This document shows positions 51,496-59,061 of a stretch of 64,000 nucleotides of DNA, piece by piece (position 1 is the first letter of the stretch; every line of letters starts with the position of its first letter). The notes below the pieces were generated by a model. It searched no databases. It was not told where the DNA came from and worked only from the letters and a program-made list of their open reading frames with translations. A program made the translations under genes and the position numbers. Origin of the DNA: Paenibacillus_F chitinolyticus_A (GTDB taxonomy: Bacteria > Bacillota > Bacilli > Paenibacillales > NBRC-103111); the NCBI RefSeq assembly GCF_045038035.1, contig NZ_CP173427.1, positions 1,178,001-1,242,000 of the forward strand. The letters run 5' to 3'.

Positions 51496-51683
51496 ATGAA
51501 GATAGCGCAACACTGCTGCTTGGAAGGGCGGCAGTGACAGTTCCGCCCCTGTTCGGGAACGGACCCAATCCGGACGCAAGAGAAACGGCCCGAATTTCGG
51601 CGGCTGCTCCTTTCTCCCGGCTTCGCTGACGTCTCTCTCGTCTCCCCCGGCATACTCCTAGCACCCGCAACCTCTACCTCATC
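51496..51683 (-). promoter_or_regulatory. Lysine riboswitch (L-box)
   Basis: Reading the minus strand, the L-box blocks occur in order: GGTAGAGGTTGCG, AGGAGTATGCC, GGGGGAGA, AGGAGCAGCCGCCGAAAT, GGGTCCG and AACTGTCACTG. GATGAGGTAG (51683-51674) pairs with CTATCTTCAT (51505-51496) to close P1, giving an aptamer of about 188 nt, normal for the class. It controls lysine uptake or biosynthesis genes; here a permease follows. Confidence 0.88.
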
Positions 51684-51735
51684 GAAATTGGATGAGGAAC
51701 TTGCTATTAAGTTTTTGTAAAAAGGTACATCGTTC

Positions 51736-51764
51736 AGTATAGATAAAAAGAGGAATAGTGGCAA
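51736..51764 (-). promoter_or_regulatory. Promoter of the lysine riboswitch-permease transcript
   Basis: On the minus strand TTGCCA (51764-51759), a 17-nt spacer and TATACT (51741-51736), upstream of the aptamer. Confidence 0.7.
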
Positions 51765-51888
51765 TAGGAGAAACTGGAAACGGATACAAAAAATTTTCCA
51801 ATTGAATTTACAAGGGAAAAACATGCCGTTAATACTGGCGAAACAGGGCGGGGCTACGATAAAGGGGACGGGAGAAAGAAGGGTGACT

Positions 51889-52491
51889 ATGGATAAAGGA
51901 ATCGGAAATCTGGGACCGAGACGCATCATCGCGGCCGTCCGGCATTCGGAGGATTTGAAACTGGCGTGCGCAAGCGACCTGCCGGTTGTTTTTCTGCTGG
52001 TCGGTGATTTGTTTACCGTACAGGATTATGTGAAGCAGGTGATCGACAGCGGCAAAAAAGTGTTTTTGCACGTCGATTTTATAGCCGGTCTCGGAAGCGA
52101 TCCCATCATTATTAAATATTTGGCCGAGAAGGTCAGGCCGACCGGTATTATTTCCACGAAAACGCATCTGATCAAGCACGCGAAAAAGAATGGTTTGGCA
52201 GCCGTTCAGCGCTTGTTCCTGATCGATTCGGCGGCTCTGGAGAACGGCATCGCCAACGTCCAGCAGAGCGGACCCGACGCCGTGGAGATTATGCCGGGAC
52301 TGATACCGCGCGTTATTACGGAAGTCAGCGAAAGGCTGAGCGTACCGGTCATAGCGGGAGGGTTGATCCACCACCATGAAGAGATTGAAACGGCTTTACA
52401 GGCGGGGGCTGCGGCGGTTTCCATGGGCAGCCGGGCTCTGTGGGTGAAGGAAACGAAGCGGCCGCGTACGGATGAGGCGTTTGCCCGGTAA
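51889..52491 (+). CDS. glpP: Glycerol-3-phosphate-responsive antiterminator GlpP
   Basis: 200-residue RNA-binding antiterminator with a TIM-barrel-like fold. Typical segments are RRIIAAVRHSEDLKLA at the N-terminus, VFLLVGDLFTVQDYV, HVDFIAGL, ISTKTHLIKHAKK, VEIMPGLIPRVI and VIAGGLIHHHEEI. In Bacilli it binds leaders of glycerol genes in the presence of glycerol-3-phosphate. The start is ATG at 51889 after AAGGGTG; the frame open to 51802 is not supported. The HAD and ABC importer genes downstream fit a glycerol-phosphate theme. Confidence 0.92.
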   Translation: MDKGIGNLGPRRIIAAVRHSEDLKLACASDLPVVFLLVGDLFTVQDYVKQVIDSGKKVFLHVDFIAGLGSDPIIIKYLAEKVRPTGIISTKTHLIKHAKKNGLAAVQRLFLIDSAALENGIANVQQSGPDAVEIMPGLIPRVITEVSERLSVPVIAGGLIHHHEEIETALQAGAAAVSMGSRALWVKETKRPRTDEAFAR

Positions 52492-52885
52492 TCGGGCGCG
52501 CCCGTTTCGGGATCGGCCGAGGATCGGTGCGGCAAACCAAGCAACCGGCGGCTGCCGCTTTACGCGGAGGGAGCTGTCACATCGCGAACGGCTCTCGGCG
52601 CGCGCGTGTACCTTTTGTCTTTACAAATCTTTAAAATCGCGTTCATACAGAGCTAACACTTGGCGGATAAAGTAGAAACATAGAGAGAACCAACTGAATC
52701 GGCAAGGGTTGAGATGAGGAGAAAACCCTTTATGCAATATTCGCCGCAGGGCATGGCACGGCGGAAGTTCCGTTAACTAACGGGCTCCGGTCGTGCGGTA
52801 GTTTCCTGTTCCGGGCGCGTATTGGATGAAGGGTTTTTTGGGTTGTCTTCTTCCGGCCGGTGAGGTGTTCAAGGAGGAAAAACGC
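52492..52885. other. Gene-free leader region with strong hairpins
   Basis: Nearly 400 bases without a gene. AAGGGTT / AACCCTT forms a hairpin around 52707-52733. At 52756-52796 a 41-nt imperfect stem (GCACG, CGGA and CCGTT pairing with AACGG, TCCG and CGTGC) surrounds an ACT loop. Neither has a T run. They may be structured leader RNA of the downstream genes, conceivably a GlpP target. Confidence 0.5.
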
Positions 52886-53713
52886 TTGCGGGGCCTGACA
52901 GAATGGAACGATGCAGAAGCTTATTTTTTTGATCTCGACGGGACGATCTTCCTCGGAGGCCGCCTGCTTCCCGGAGCGGCGGAGCTGCTCCGCTCGCTGG
53001 AGGGAGCCGGCAAGACGGTCGGCTTCCTGACCAACACGACGACGCAGACGGCCGCGGACTGCGGCCGCCGCCTGCGGGGGCTGGGTCTAAACGTCCGCGA
53101 CGAGCAGGTCGTAACCGCAGCGGCGTCGGCCGCCGCCTACCTGGCGGAGCAAGCTCCGCAGGCCCGGGTGCTCGCCGTCGGCGAGGAAGCGCTGATCGCG
53201 GAGCTGGACGCGAGGAACATCCGCGTCGTGCGGACGCCGCCGGAGGCGACGCACGTGGTCGTCGGCATGGACCGGCGCTTCGACTATGCGAAGCTGCATG
53301 CCGCGTCCAGGGCGCTGCGGTCCGGGGCGGAGCTCATCGCCTGCAACCCGGACACGTTCTGTCCGGTGGAAGGCGACGAGCTGCCCGACACCGGGGCCAT
53401 GACGGCCGCGATTGAAGCGGCCTCGGGCGTCCGCGCGTCGGTCGTCGCGGGCAAGCCGTCGCTGCACTATGCGCAGGTCGCTCTCCGCAGAGCCGGCAAG
53501 ACCGCAGACCGGTGCGTCATGATCGGCGACCGTCTGGAGACGGACATCCGGCTGGGCCTTGCCAGCGGCATGCGCACCGCGCTCGTGCTGACGGGCGCGG
53601 CGACTTTGGAGGAGGTGAGAGCGGGGACGGTCATGCCGGACTGGATCGTACCGACACTGGAGGCGTTCACGAAGCCGTCCGACGAAGAAATATTTAACAT
53701 CCCCATTACATAA
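52886..53713 (+). CDS. HAD-superfamily IIA phosphatase
   Basis: 275-residue HAD-IIA phosphatase: motif I DLDGTIF, motif II TNTTT, Lys in AGKPSL, motif III GDRLETDI. The cap domain is of the NagD/AraL type. Members include glycerol-1-phosphate and sugar-phosphate phosphatases; location between glpP and an ABC importer suggests a glycerol- or sugar-phosphate substrate (inference). The start is TTG at 52886, eight bases after AAGGAGG; the ATG at 52826 has no ribosome binding site. Very GC-rich. Confidence 0.88.
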   Translation: MRGLTEWNDAEAYFFDLDGTIFLGGRLLPGAAELLRSLEGAGKTVGFLTNTTTQTAADCGRRLRGLGLNVRDEQVVTAAASAAAYLAEQAPQARVLAVGEEALIAELDARNIRVVRTPPEATHVVVGMDRRFDYAKLHAASRALRSGAELIACNPDTFCPVEGDELPDTGAMTAAIEAASGVRASVVAGKPSLHYAQVALRRAGKTADRCVMIGDRLETDIRLGLASGMRTALVLTGAATLEEVRAGTVMPDWIVPTLEAFTKPSDEEIFNIPIT

Positions 53714-53805
53714 CGTTAACGCAGCGGTGGAAATGGAGTGTTACATTGGGACAAGCACGGCGAACTGCAAAAACCGAAAACATTTTATTTGGGGGAGACT
53801 ATCCA

Positions 53806-55128
53806 ATGCGGACAATCGCGAAAATGAGTGTGTTGACACTGCTTACGGCAAGTTTGATGGCGGGCTGCGCCAAGCCTCAAGCGGAAACGAACGCAAGCAC
53901 CACCCCGGGGGCGGGAACGGATAAGCCCAAAGAGAAAACAGAGCTGACGTTCTACTACCCGATCGCCGTAGGCGGCCCTCTGACGGCAACGATCGAAGCG
54001 ATGGCGGCCGATTTTACAAAAGAAAACCCGGATATCACCGTGAAGCCGGTGTACACCGGAAGCTATGCGGATACGACCGTGAAAACACAGGCGGGCGTAC
54101 AAGGTAAAACGCCTCCGGACGTAGCGGTTAACCTGTCGACGGAGCTTTACAGCCTGCTGGATATGAACGCGATCATTCCGCTGGACGAATTTATCGCCAA
54201 AGAAGACAAGAACTGGCTGTCGGATTTCTACCCGGCTTTCCTGGCCAACTCCCAGACGGGCGGCAAAACGTACAGCATTCCGTTCCAGCGCAGCACGATC
54301 GTCCTTTACTACAATAAGGACATGTTCAAGGAAGCGGGTCTCGATCCGAACAAGCCGCCGACAACATGGGAAGAGATGGCCGAATACGGCAAGAAGCTGA
54401 AGAAGGAAGGCCGCTGGGGGCTTGAAATTCCGGTATCCGGGTTCGCTTACTGGATGATGCAGACATTCTCCCTGCAAAACGGCAAGAACCTGATGAGCGA
54501 AGACGGCAAGAAAGTCTTTTTCGATACAAAAGAAAATGCCGAAGGGCTTCAATTCTGGTCCGACATGGCCCGCAAGGACAAAATTATGCCGGAAGGCGTA
54601 ACGGAGTGGGCAACGGTGCCGTCCGACTTTATCGCCGGTAAAACCGCGATGATGTACCACACGACAGGCAACCTGACGAATGTGAAGAAAAACGCGAAGT
54701 TCGATTTCGGCGTAACGTTCCTGCCGCAGAAGAAATCGTACGGAAGCCCGACGGGCGGCGGCAACTTCTACATTTTCAAAGACATCGACAAGAAGAAGCA
54801 GGAAGCGGCCTGGAAGTTCGTCAAGTTTATGACGGAGCCGGAGCGTGCGGCCAAATGGAGTATCGAAACCGGCTACGTGGGCGTGCGCAAGTCCGCTTAT
54901 GAAACCGACGTGATGAAAAAGTACGTAGCGGAGTTCCCGCCGGCGCTTGTCGCCCGCGATCAGCTCCAGCATGCGGCAGCCGAGCTGTCCACGCACAACA
55001 ACGGTAAAGTGTCCAAGGCGCTGAGCGATCAGCTTCAAGCGGTGCTTACCGGAGCGGCGGAACCGGCGGCTGCGCTGAAAAAAGCTCAGGAAGAAGCGGA
55101 CAAGGCGCTGGCGCCGTTCAACAAGTAA
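53806..55128 (+). CDS. ABC transporter substrate-binding lipoprotein (UgpB-like)
   Basis: 440-residue extracellular solute-binding protein of the family 1 (sugar/glycerol-3-phosphate) type. The lipobox is LMAGC, lipidated at C21. The FYYPIAVGGPLTATIE start and GSYADTTVKTQAG segment closely resemble UgpB proteins for glycerol-3-phosphate diesters. The start is ATG at 53806 after GGGGGAG. It forms an operon with two permease genes and is preceded by glpP and a HAD phosphatase. Confidence 0.9.
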   Translation: MRTIAKMSVLTLLTASLMAGCAKPQAETNASTTPGAGTDKPKEKTELTFYYPIAVGGPLTATIEAMAADFTKENPDITVKPVYTGSYADTTVKTQAGVQGKTPPDVAVNLSTELYSLLDMNAIIPLDEFIAKEDKNWLSDFYPAFLANSQTGGKTYSIPFQRSTIVLYYNKDMFKEAGLDPNKPPTTWEEMAEYGKKLKKEGRWGLEIPVSGFAYWMMQTFSLQNGKNLMSEDGKKVFFDTKENAEGLQFWSDMARKDKIMPEGVTEWATVPSDFIAGKTAMMYHTTGNLTNVKKNAKFDFGVTFLPQKKSYGSPTGGGNFYIFKDIDKKKQEAAWKFVKFMTEPERAAKWSIETGYVGVRKSAYETDVMKKYVAEFPPALVARDQLQHAAAELSTHNNGKVSKALSDQLQAVLTGAAEPAAALKKAQEEADKALAPFNK

Positions 55129-55219
55129 GCGGGCCGGAGCGGAAATGCGGTCGGCAGGGTCTCCTTTGGCTCTGCCGATTCTTTATTCAACCGGCCGGAA
55201 ACCGCAGGGAGGGAAGACA

Positions 55220-56110
55220 ATGACCGGGAAAGTCGCGGTTTGGAAAGAAAACGGGTTTGCGTGGCTGCTTCTGCTGCCGTCGCTGGTGTTTCTTATTCTT
55301 TTTACGTTTTATCCGATGCTCAAGACGCTGATCTTAAGCTTCTATCAGGCTGATCTGGCTACGCCGCAGCCGATTTTTGCGGGTCTCGACAATTACAAGC
55401 ACATGGCGGAAGATGCCGTCTTCTGGAAAGTACTCCGCAACAACGTCTGGTTTGCGCTGGGCACGGTGCCGACGGCCATCGCGCTCGCGCTGGTCATGGC
55501 GGCGTTCGCCAATAAGGCGCTCCGGGCGAAAGGTTTCGTCCGCACGGCTTTCTTTTACCCGAACATGATTCCGATGATCGCCATCGCCAACGTGTGGCTG
55601 TTCATTTATACGCCGCAGTACGGGCTGCTCAGCAGAGCGATGGGCTGGCTGGGGCAATCCCAGGCGGTCAATATTCTGGGAAGCCAGGACACGGTCATGT
55701 GGGCGATGATTGCAATGATCGTCTGGAAAGAAGCGGGATATCTGATGATTTTTTATCTCGCCGGCCTGCAGAATATTCCGAAGGACTTGTACGAATCCGC
55801 CGAAATGGACGGGGTCGGACGCTGGACCGTTTTTCGTAAAATTACGTTTCCGCTCCTTATGCCGACGACGCTGTTTGTCATGATCGTGGCTTTGACGAAT
55901 TCGTTCAAGCTGGTCGATCACCTGTTCATCATGACCAAGGGCGGACCCGACAACGCAAGCAACCTTCTTCTTTTCTATATTTACGATACGGCTTTCAGCT
56001 TCTGGGATCAGGGGCTGGCCTCGGCTTTGACGATGGTGATGATCGTTCTGCTGATGGCGCTTGCGGCGCTCCAGTATTTCGGACTGGACAAGAACATTCA
56101 TTACCGTTAA
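55220..56110 (+). CDS. ABC transporter permease (UgpA-like)
   Basis: 296-residue inner-membrane permease, MalF/UgpA type, with six membrane segments. The cytoplasmic EAA loop is seen as ESAEMDGVGRWTVFRKITFPLLMP, which docks the ATPase. The start is ATG at 55220 (MTGKVAVWKENG) after AGGGAGGGA; the frame from 55145 overlaps non-coding sequence. Confidence 0.92.
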   Translation: MTGKVAVWKENGFAWLLLLPSLVFLILFTFYPMLKTLILSFYQADLATPQPIFAGLDNYKHMAEDAVFWKVLRNNVWFALGTVPTAIALALVMAAFANKALRAKGFVRTAFFYPNMIPMIAIANVWLFIYTPQYGLLSRAMGWLGQSQAVNILGSQDTVMWAMIAMIVWKEAGYLMIFYLAGLQNIPKDLYESAEMDGVGRWTVFRKITFPLLMPTTLFVMIVALTNSFKLVDHLFIMTKGGPDNASNLLLFYIYDTAFSFWDQGLASALTMVMIVLLMALAALQYFGLDKNIHYR

Positions 56111-56139
56111 TTTCGCGCTAAAAAAGGAGGGTGGAACTC

Positions 56140-57048
56140 ATGACTTCCACAACCGCCGGGACAGCGGCACCCGAAGCTTCGCGCCGGGGCGGGACGGCAA
56201 AGCCCGCATCCGCCAGACGCAGGCTGTTTGCACGCGGACCGCTGACCCTCGATTTCTGGCTGAATGCGCTTATGTTTCTCGTTGCGCTCGTCTGGATCGT
56301 ACCACTGGTCTGGATGCTGTGGACCGCATTCCGGCCCAAAGATTCCGTGATCAATCCCACGCTGTCGTGGGATTTTACGCTGGAGCATTTCCAGCATGTC
56401 TGGTCGGCCGCACCGTTCGGGCTGTACTACGGCAACACGCTGCTCATCACCGGAGGCATTCTGGTCGTTCAGCTGCTCACCGTTACGATGGCGGCCTTCG
56501 CGTTCGCCCGGCTGAACTTCAAAGGCAAAGAATTTGTATTCATGCTGTTTCTCGTGCAGATCATGATTCCGGCCGATGTGCTCGTTTTCCCGAACTATAA
56601 CGTGCTCAAGGAGCTGAACCTGCTCGATACGAAGCTGGGGATCATGCTTCCGTATTTCGCTTCGGCTTTCGGTATTTTTCTGCTGAGGCAGATGTTCAAG
56701 ACGATTCCCCCCGAGCTGGATGAAGCGGCCGTGATGGAGGGGTGCTCGAAGTGGCAGATCCTGTGGCGCATCTATGTGCCGCTTGCCCGGCCGTCTTACG
56801 TGGCATTTGCCCTCGTATCGGTCAGCTATCACTGGAACAACTTCCTCTGGCCGCTTATCGTGACGAACTCGGTAGAAAACCGTCCTCTGACGGTCGGTCT
56901 GGCTATTTTCGCCCAATCGTTCGAGACCGGAGCGCAGTGGGCCGAGGTGAGTGCGGCGACGCTGATCGTGATTGCGCCGCTTCTGGCCGGATTCCTGCTG
57001 TTCCAGCGCCAGTTTATGAACAGTTTTATGCAGTCCGGCATCAAGTAA
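56140..57048 (+). CDS. ABC transporter permease (UgpE-like)
   Basis: 302-residue MalG/UgpE-type permease. A Ser/Ala/Arg-rich cytosolic N-terminus (about 1-35) is followed by six segments, and the EAA loop reads EAAVMEGCSKWQILWRIYVP. The start is ATG at 56140 after AAAGGAGGG; GTG at 56131 is inside the ribosome binding region. No ATPase gene follows, so the system must use a shared ATPase (MsmX/MsmK/UgpC type) encoded elsewhere. Confidence 0.92.
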   Translation: MTSTTAGTAAPEASRRGGTAKPASARRRLFARGPLTLDFWLNALMFLVALVWIVPLVWMLWTAFRPKDSVINPTLSWDFTLEHFQHVWSAAPFGLYYGNTLLITGGILVVQLLTVTMAAFAFARLNFKGKEFVFMLFLVQIMIPADVLVFPNYNVLKELNLLDTKLGIMLPYFASAFGIFLLRQMFKTIPPELDEAAVMEGCSKWQILWRIYVPLARPSYVAFALVSVSYHWNNFLWPLIVTNSVENRPLTVGLAIFAQSFETGAQWAEVSAATLIVIAPLLAGFLLFQRQFMNSFMQSGIK

Positions 57049-57437
57049 CCTCATGTGCGAGAAACCGGTATGTCAGCAAGGAACACGTCCGTTTCACCGC
57101 CATGCCGGTGTGATTTTACGATAAAACAGGGCCGCTAACCCAATAGCGGCCTGTTTTATTTTTGGCCGAATGATGGCATTATGTTCAGCGTTGCATAGGG
57201 GACTGTGCGGCTTCTCCGTATAAATGAAGGACAGCTTCATTTATACGGCCTCCAGAACGGTTCAAAGACACCCTTCCTCCGGTTCGTGCGCCCTATTGTT
57301 TGCAGGCGGTCCCGGCTCCGGGTGTTTTTCTATTGGCAATTTACCCAACCAAGGCGAGTCCGGCCGCATATCCTAAAGAAGGAGCGTTACACAGCAGGTT
57401 TGAAGGTCTTGGATGCCGTACCTAAGGAGGTCACAAG
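57049..57437. other. Intergenic region with a terminator and a 13-bp inverted repeat
   Basis: About 390 bases without a gene. It holds the importer terminator (57123-57163) and a perfect inverted repeat at 57216-57248 (CCGTATAAATGAA / TTCATTTATACGG, 7-nt spacer) that lacks a T run and may be an operator or RNA hairpin. Confidence 0.6.
57123..57163 (+). terminator. Terminator of the ABC importer operon
   Basis: AAAACAGGGCCGCTA and TAGCGGCCTGTTTT form a long stem with a short loop, followed by ATTTTT. Confidence 0.88.
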
Positions 57438-57773
57438 ATGGCATATCGCATCGACATCAATACCTCGACATTCGTCCTGACGTTATACGATGACGGCAAT
57501 ACCGTGAGTACTTATCCGGTCGGTGTGGGGAAGGTGGGAACGAGTACTCCGGAAGGCACGTTCACCATCGTCAACAAGGAGCCGAATCCCGGCGGACCCT
57601 TCGGAGTTTTCTGGATGGGATTGTCGAAGAAGCATTACGGTATCCATGGAACCAACGATCCCTCTTCCATCGGCAAGCGTTCTTCCCATGGCTGTATAAG
57701 AATGCAAAACAAGGATGTGCTGGCGCTGTCCCGCGTCGTTCCGATAGGTACTGCCGTGCGGATTCACCCATAA
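57438..57773 (+). CDS. L,D-transpeptidase (YkuD domain)
   Basis: 111-residue stand-alone YkuD catalytic domain. The conserved active-site region is HGTNDPSSIGKRSSHGCIRM, with H70, H84 and nucleophile C86. It cross-links peptidoglycan through 3-3 bonds or is involved in spore cortex/coat or wall modification. No signal peptide or LysM domain is present, unlike many YkuD proteins, so export or localisation must be by another route or it acts in the mother cell or spore (inference). AAGGAGG precedes the ATG. Confidence 0.9.
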   Translation: MAYRIDINTSTFVLTLYDDGNTVSTYPVGVGKVGTSTPEGTFTIVNKEPNPGGPFGVFWMGLSKKHYGIHGTNDPSSIGKRSSHGCIRMQNKDVLALSRVVPIGTAVRIHP

Positions 57774-57786
57774 GAGAGGAAGGTGA

Positions 57787-58938
57787 ATGATGAACATCTC
57801 ATCCATCGCTATTGTGTCGCCGGGATCGTTCGCCGTTCCTTCCGGTACCAGCAGTTCGGTCGAGCACGTGGTGGAGCGGCTGGCGGACCGGCTCAGTGAG
57901 GCGGCTCAGGTCACCGTATTGGGCAGAAGAACGAGACGCAGACCGGCAAGAGAGCAGATCGGAGGAGTCACTTATGTGCGGCCGAGCTACAAAAGCGGCC
58001 TTCCGTATATAGAGGCCGTTTACCGGAAGCTGAAACCGATGAATCCCGATCTTATTCAGGTGGAGAATCGTCCCCGGTTCGTCCGGTATTTACGGAAGCG
58101 GATGAAGCGGGCGACCATTTGCCTCGGGCTGCATTCGATCACGTTCATATCGAAGCCTCACATCGGGCGCAAAGAGGTCGCCGAATGCCTCCGCTGCGCC
58201 GATCTTATTTTCGTCAACAGCGATTATTTGCGCCAGGAGGTTATCCGGCGCGCGCCTTCTGTTGCCAATAAGGTTGTGGTGAATCCGCTGGGAGCGGACC
58301 CGGCCATTTTCGCTCCCCGGATGTTTCACGAGGAAGCCCGGCAGGAAATGCTGGCGTCCCTGGGGCTGTCGGGACGCAAAGTGATTGTCTTCGCCGGACG
58401 GCTTATGCCGATGAAGGGCGTCGAGCAGCTCCTGCGCGCGATGCCCGCCGTGTTTGCCGCTCATCCGGATGCGGCGCTGCTCGTCATCGGCGGGGCGGGC
58501 TACGGCAGCACGAGACAGACCGCTTACGTCAGGAAGCTGAAAAGACTGGCGGCCCCGTATCCGGACCACATCCGCTTCATTCCTTACGTGTCGCACGATT
58601 CGATCCCGGCCTGGTTCCGTCTCGCCGATGTCGTCGCCGTTCCTTCGATGCGGATCGAAGCGTTCGGCCTCGTCAACGTGGAGGCCATGTCCTCGGGGGT
58701 GCCGGTTGTAGCCACGCGTGTCGGAGGGATTCCCGAGATTGTTCTCCACGAAGCGACCGGGCTGCTGGTGCCCCTTCAGTCGGTGGAAGCGGAACTGGCG
58801 CAGGCCGTCTCCCGGCTTCTGGCCGACGACGAGCTGAGGCGGCAGATGGGCAGGCGCTGCCTGGAGCGGGTGGCGGAGCTGTACACGTGGGAGAAGATGG
58901 CGGAGAGACAGCGGGCTTTTTACGATCTGCTGCCCTGA
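57787..58938 (+). CDS. Glycosyltransferase family 4 protein (CotSA-like)
   Basis: 383-residue GT-B fold glycosyltransferase. The N-terminal domain has a Ser/Thr-rich SGTSSSVEHVVERLA loop; the C-terminal domain has VFAGRLMPMKGVEQLL and the EAFGLVNVEAMSSGVPVVAT segment with the Ex7E retaining motif. It resembles spore coat CotSA-type enzymes (impression). It follows the L,D-transpeptidase by 13 bp and precedes the giant repeat gene, which could be a glycosylation target or a fellow spore-surface component. AGAGGAAGG lies before the ATG. Confidence 0.88.
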   Translation: MMNISSIAIVSPGSFAVPSGTSSSVEHVVERLADRLSEAAQVTVLGRRTRRRPAREQIGGVTYVRPSYKSGLPYIEAVYRKLKPMNPDLIQVENRPRFVRYLRKRMKRATICLGLHSITFISKPHIGRKEVAECLRCADLIFVNSDYLRQEVIRRAPSVANKVVVNPLGADPAIFAPRMFHEEARQEMLASLGLSGRKVIVFAGRLMPMKGVEQLLRAMPAVFAAHPDAALLVIGGAGYGSTRQTAYVRKLKRLAAPYPDHIRFIPYVSHDSIPAWFRLADVVAVPSMRIEAFGLVNVEAMSSGVPVVATRVGGIPEIVLHEATGLLVPLQSVEAELAQAVSRLLADDELRRQMGRRCLERVAELYTWEKMAERQRAFYDLLP

Positions 58939-58954
58939 AAAAAAATAGGTGATC

Positions 58955-58985
58955 GGGGCCGGACCATGTCCGTGCCTTTTTTTTT
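58955..58985 (+). terminator. Terminator of the glycosyltransferase gene
   Basis: GGGCCGGAC and GTCCGTGCC pair with a single bulge around CAT and are followed by nine Ts. Confidence 0.8.
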
Positions 58986-59061
58986 CATAAATAGGCATAA
59001 ACACCGGAGCGAAACGCTGCATAGGATACAGGAGGGAGAAGAACCGGAAAGGGAGATGGGA

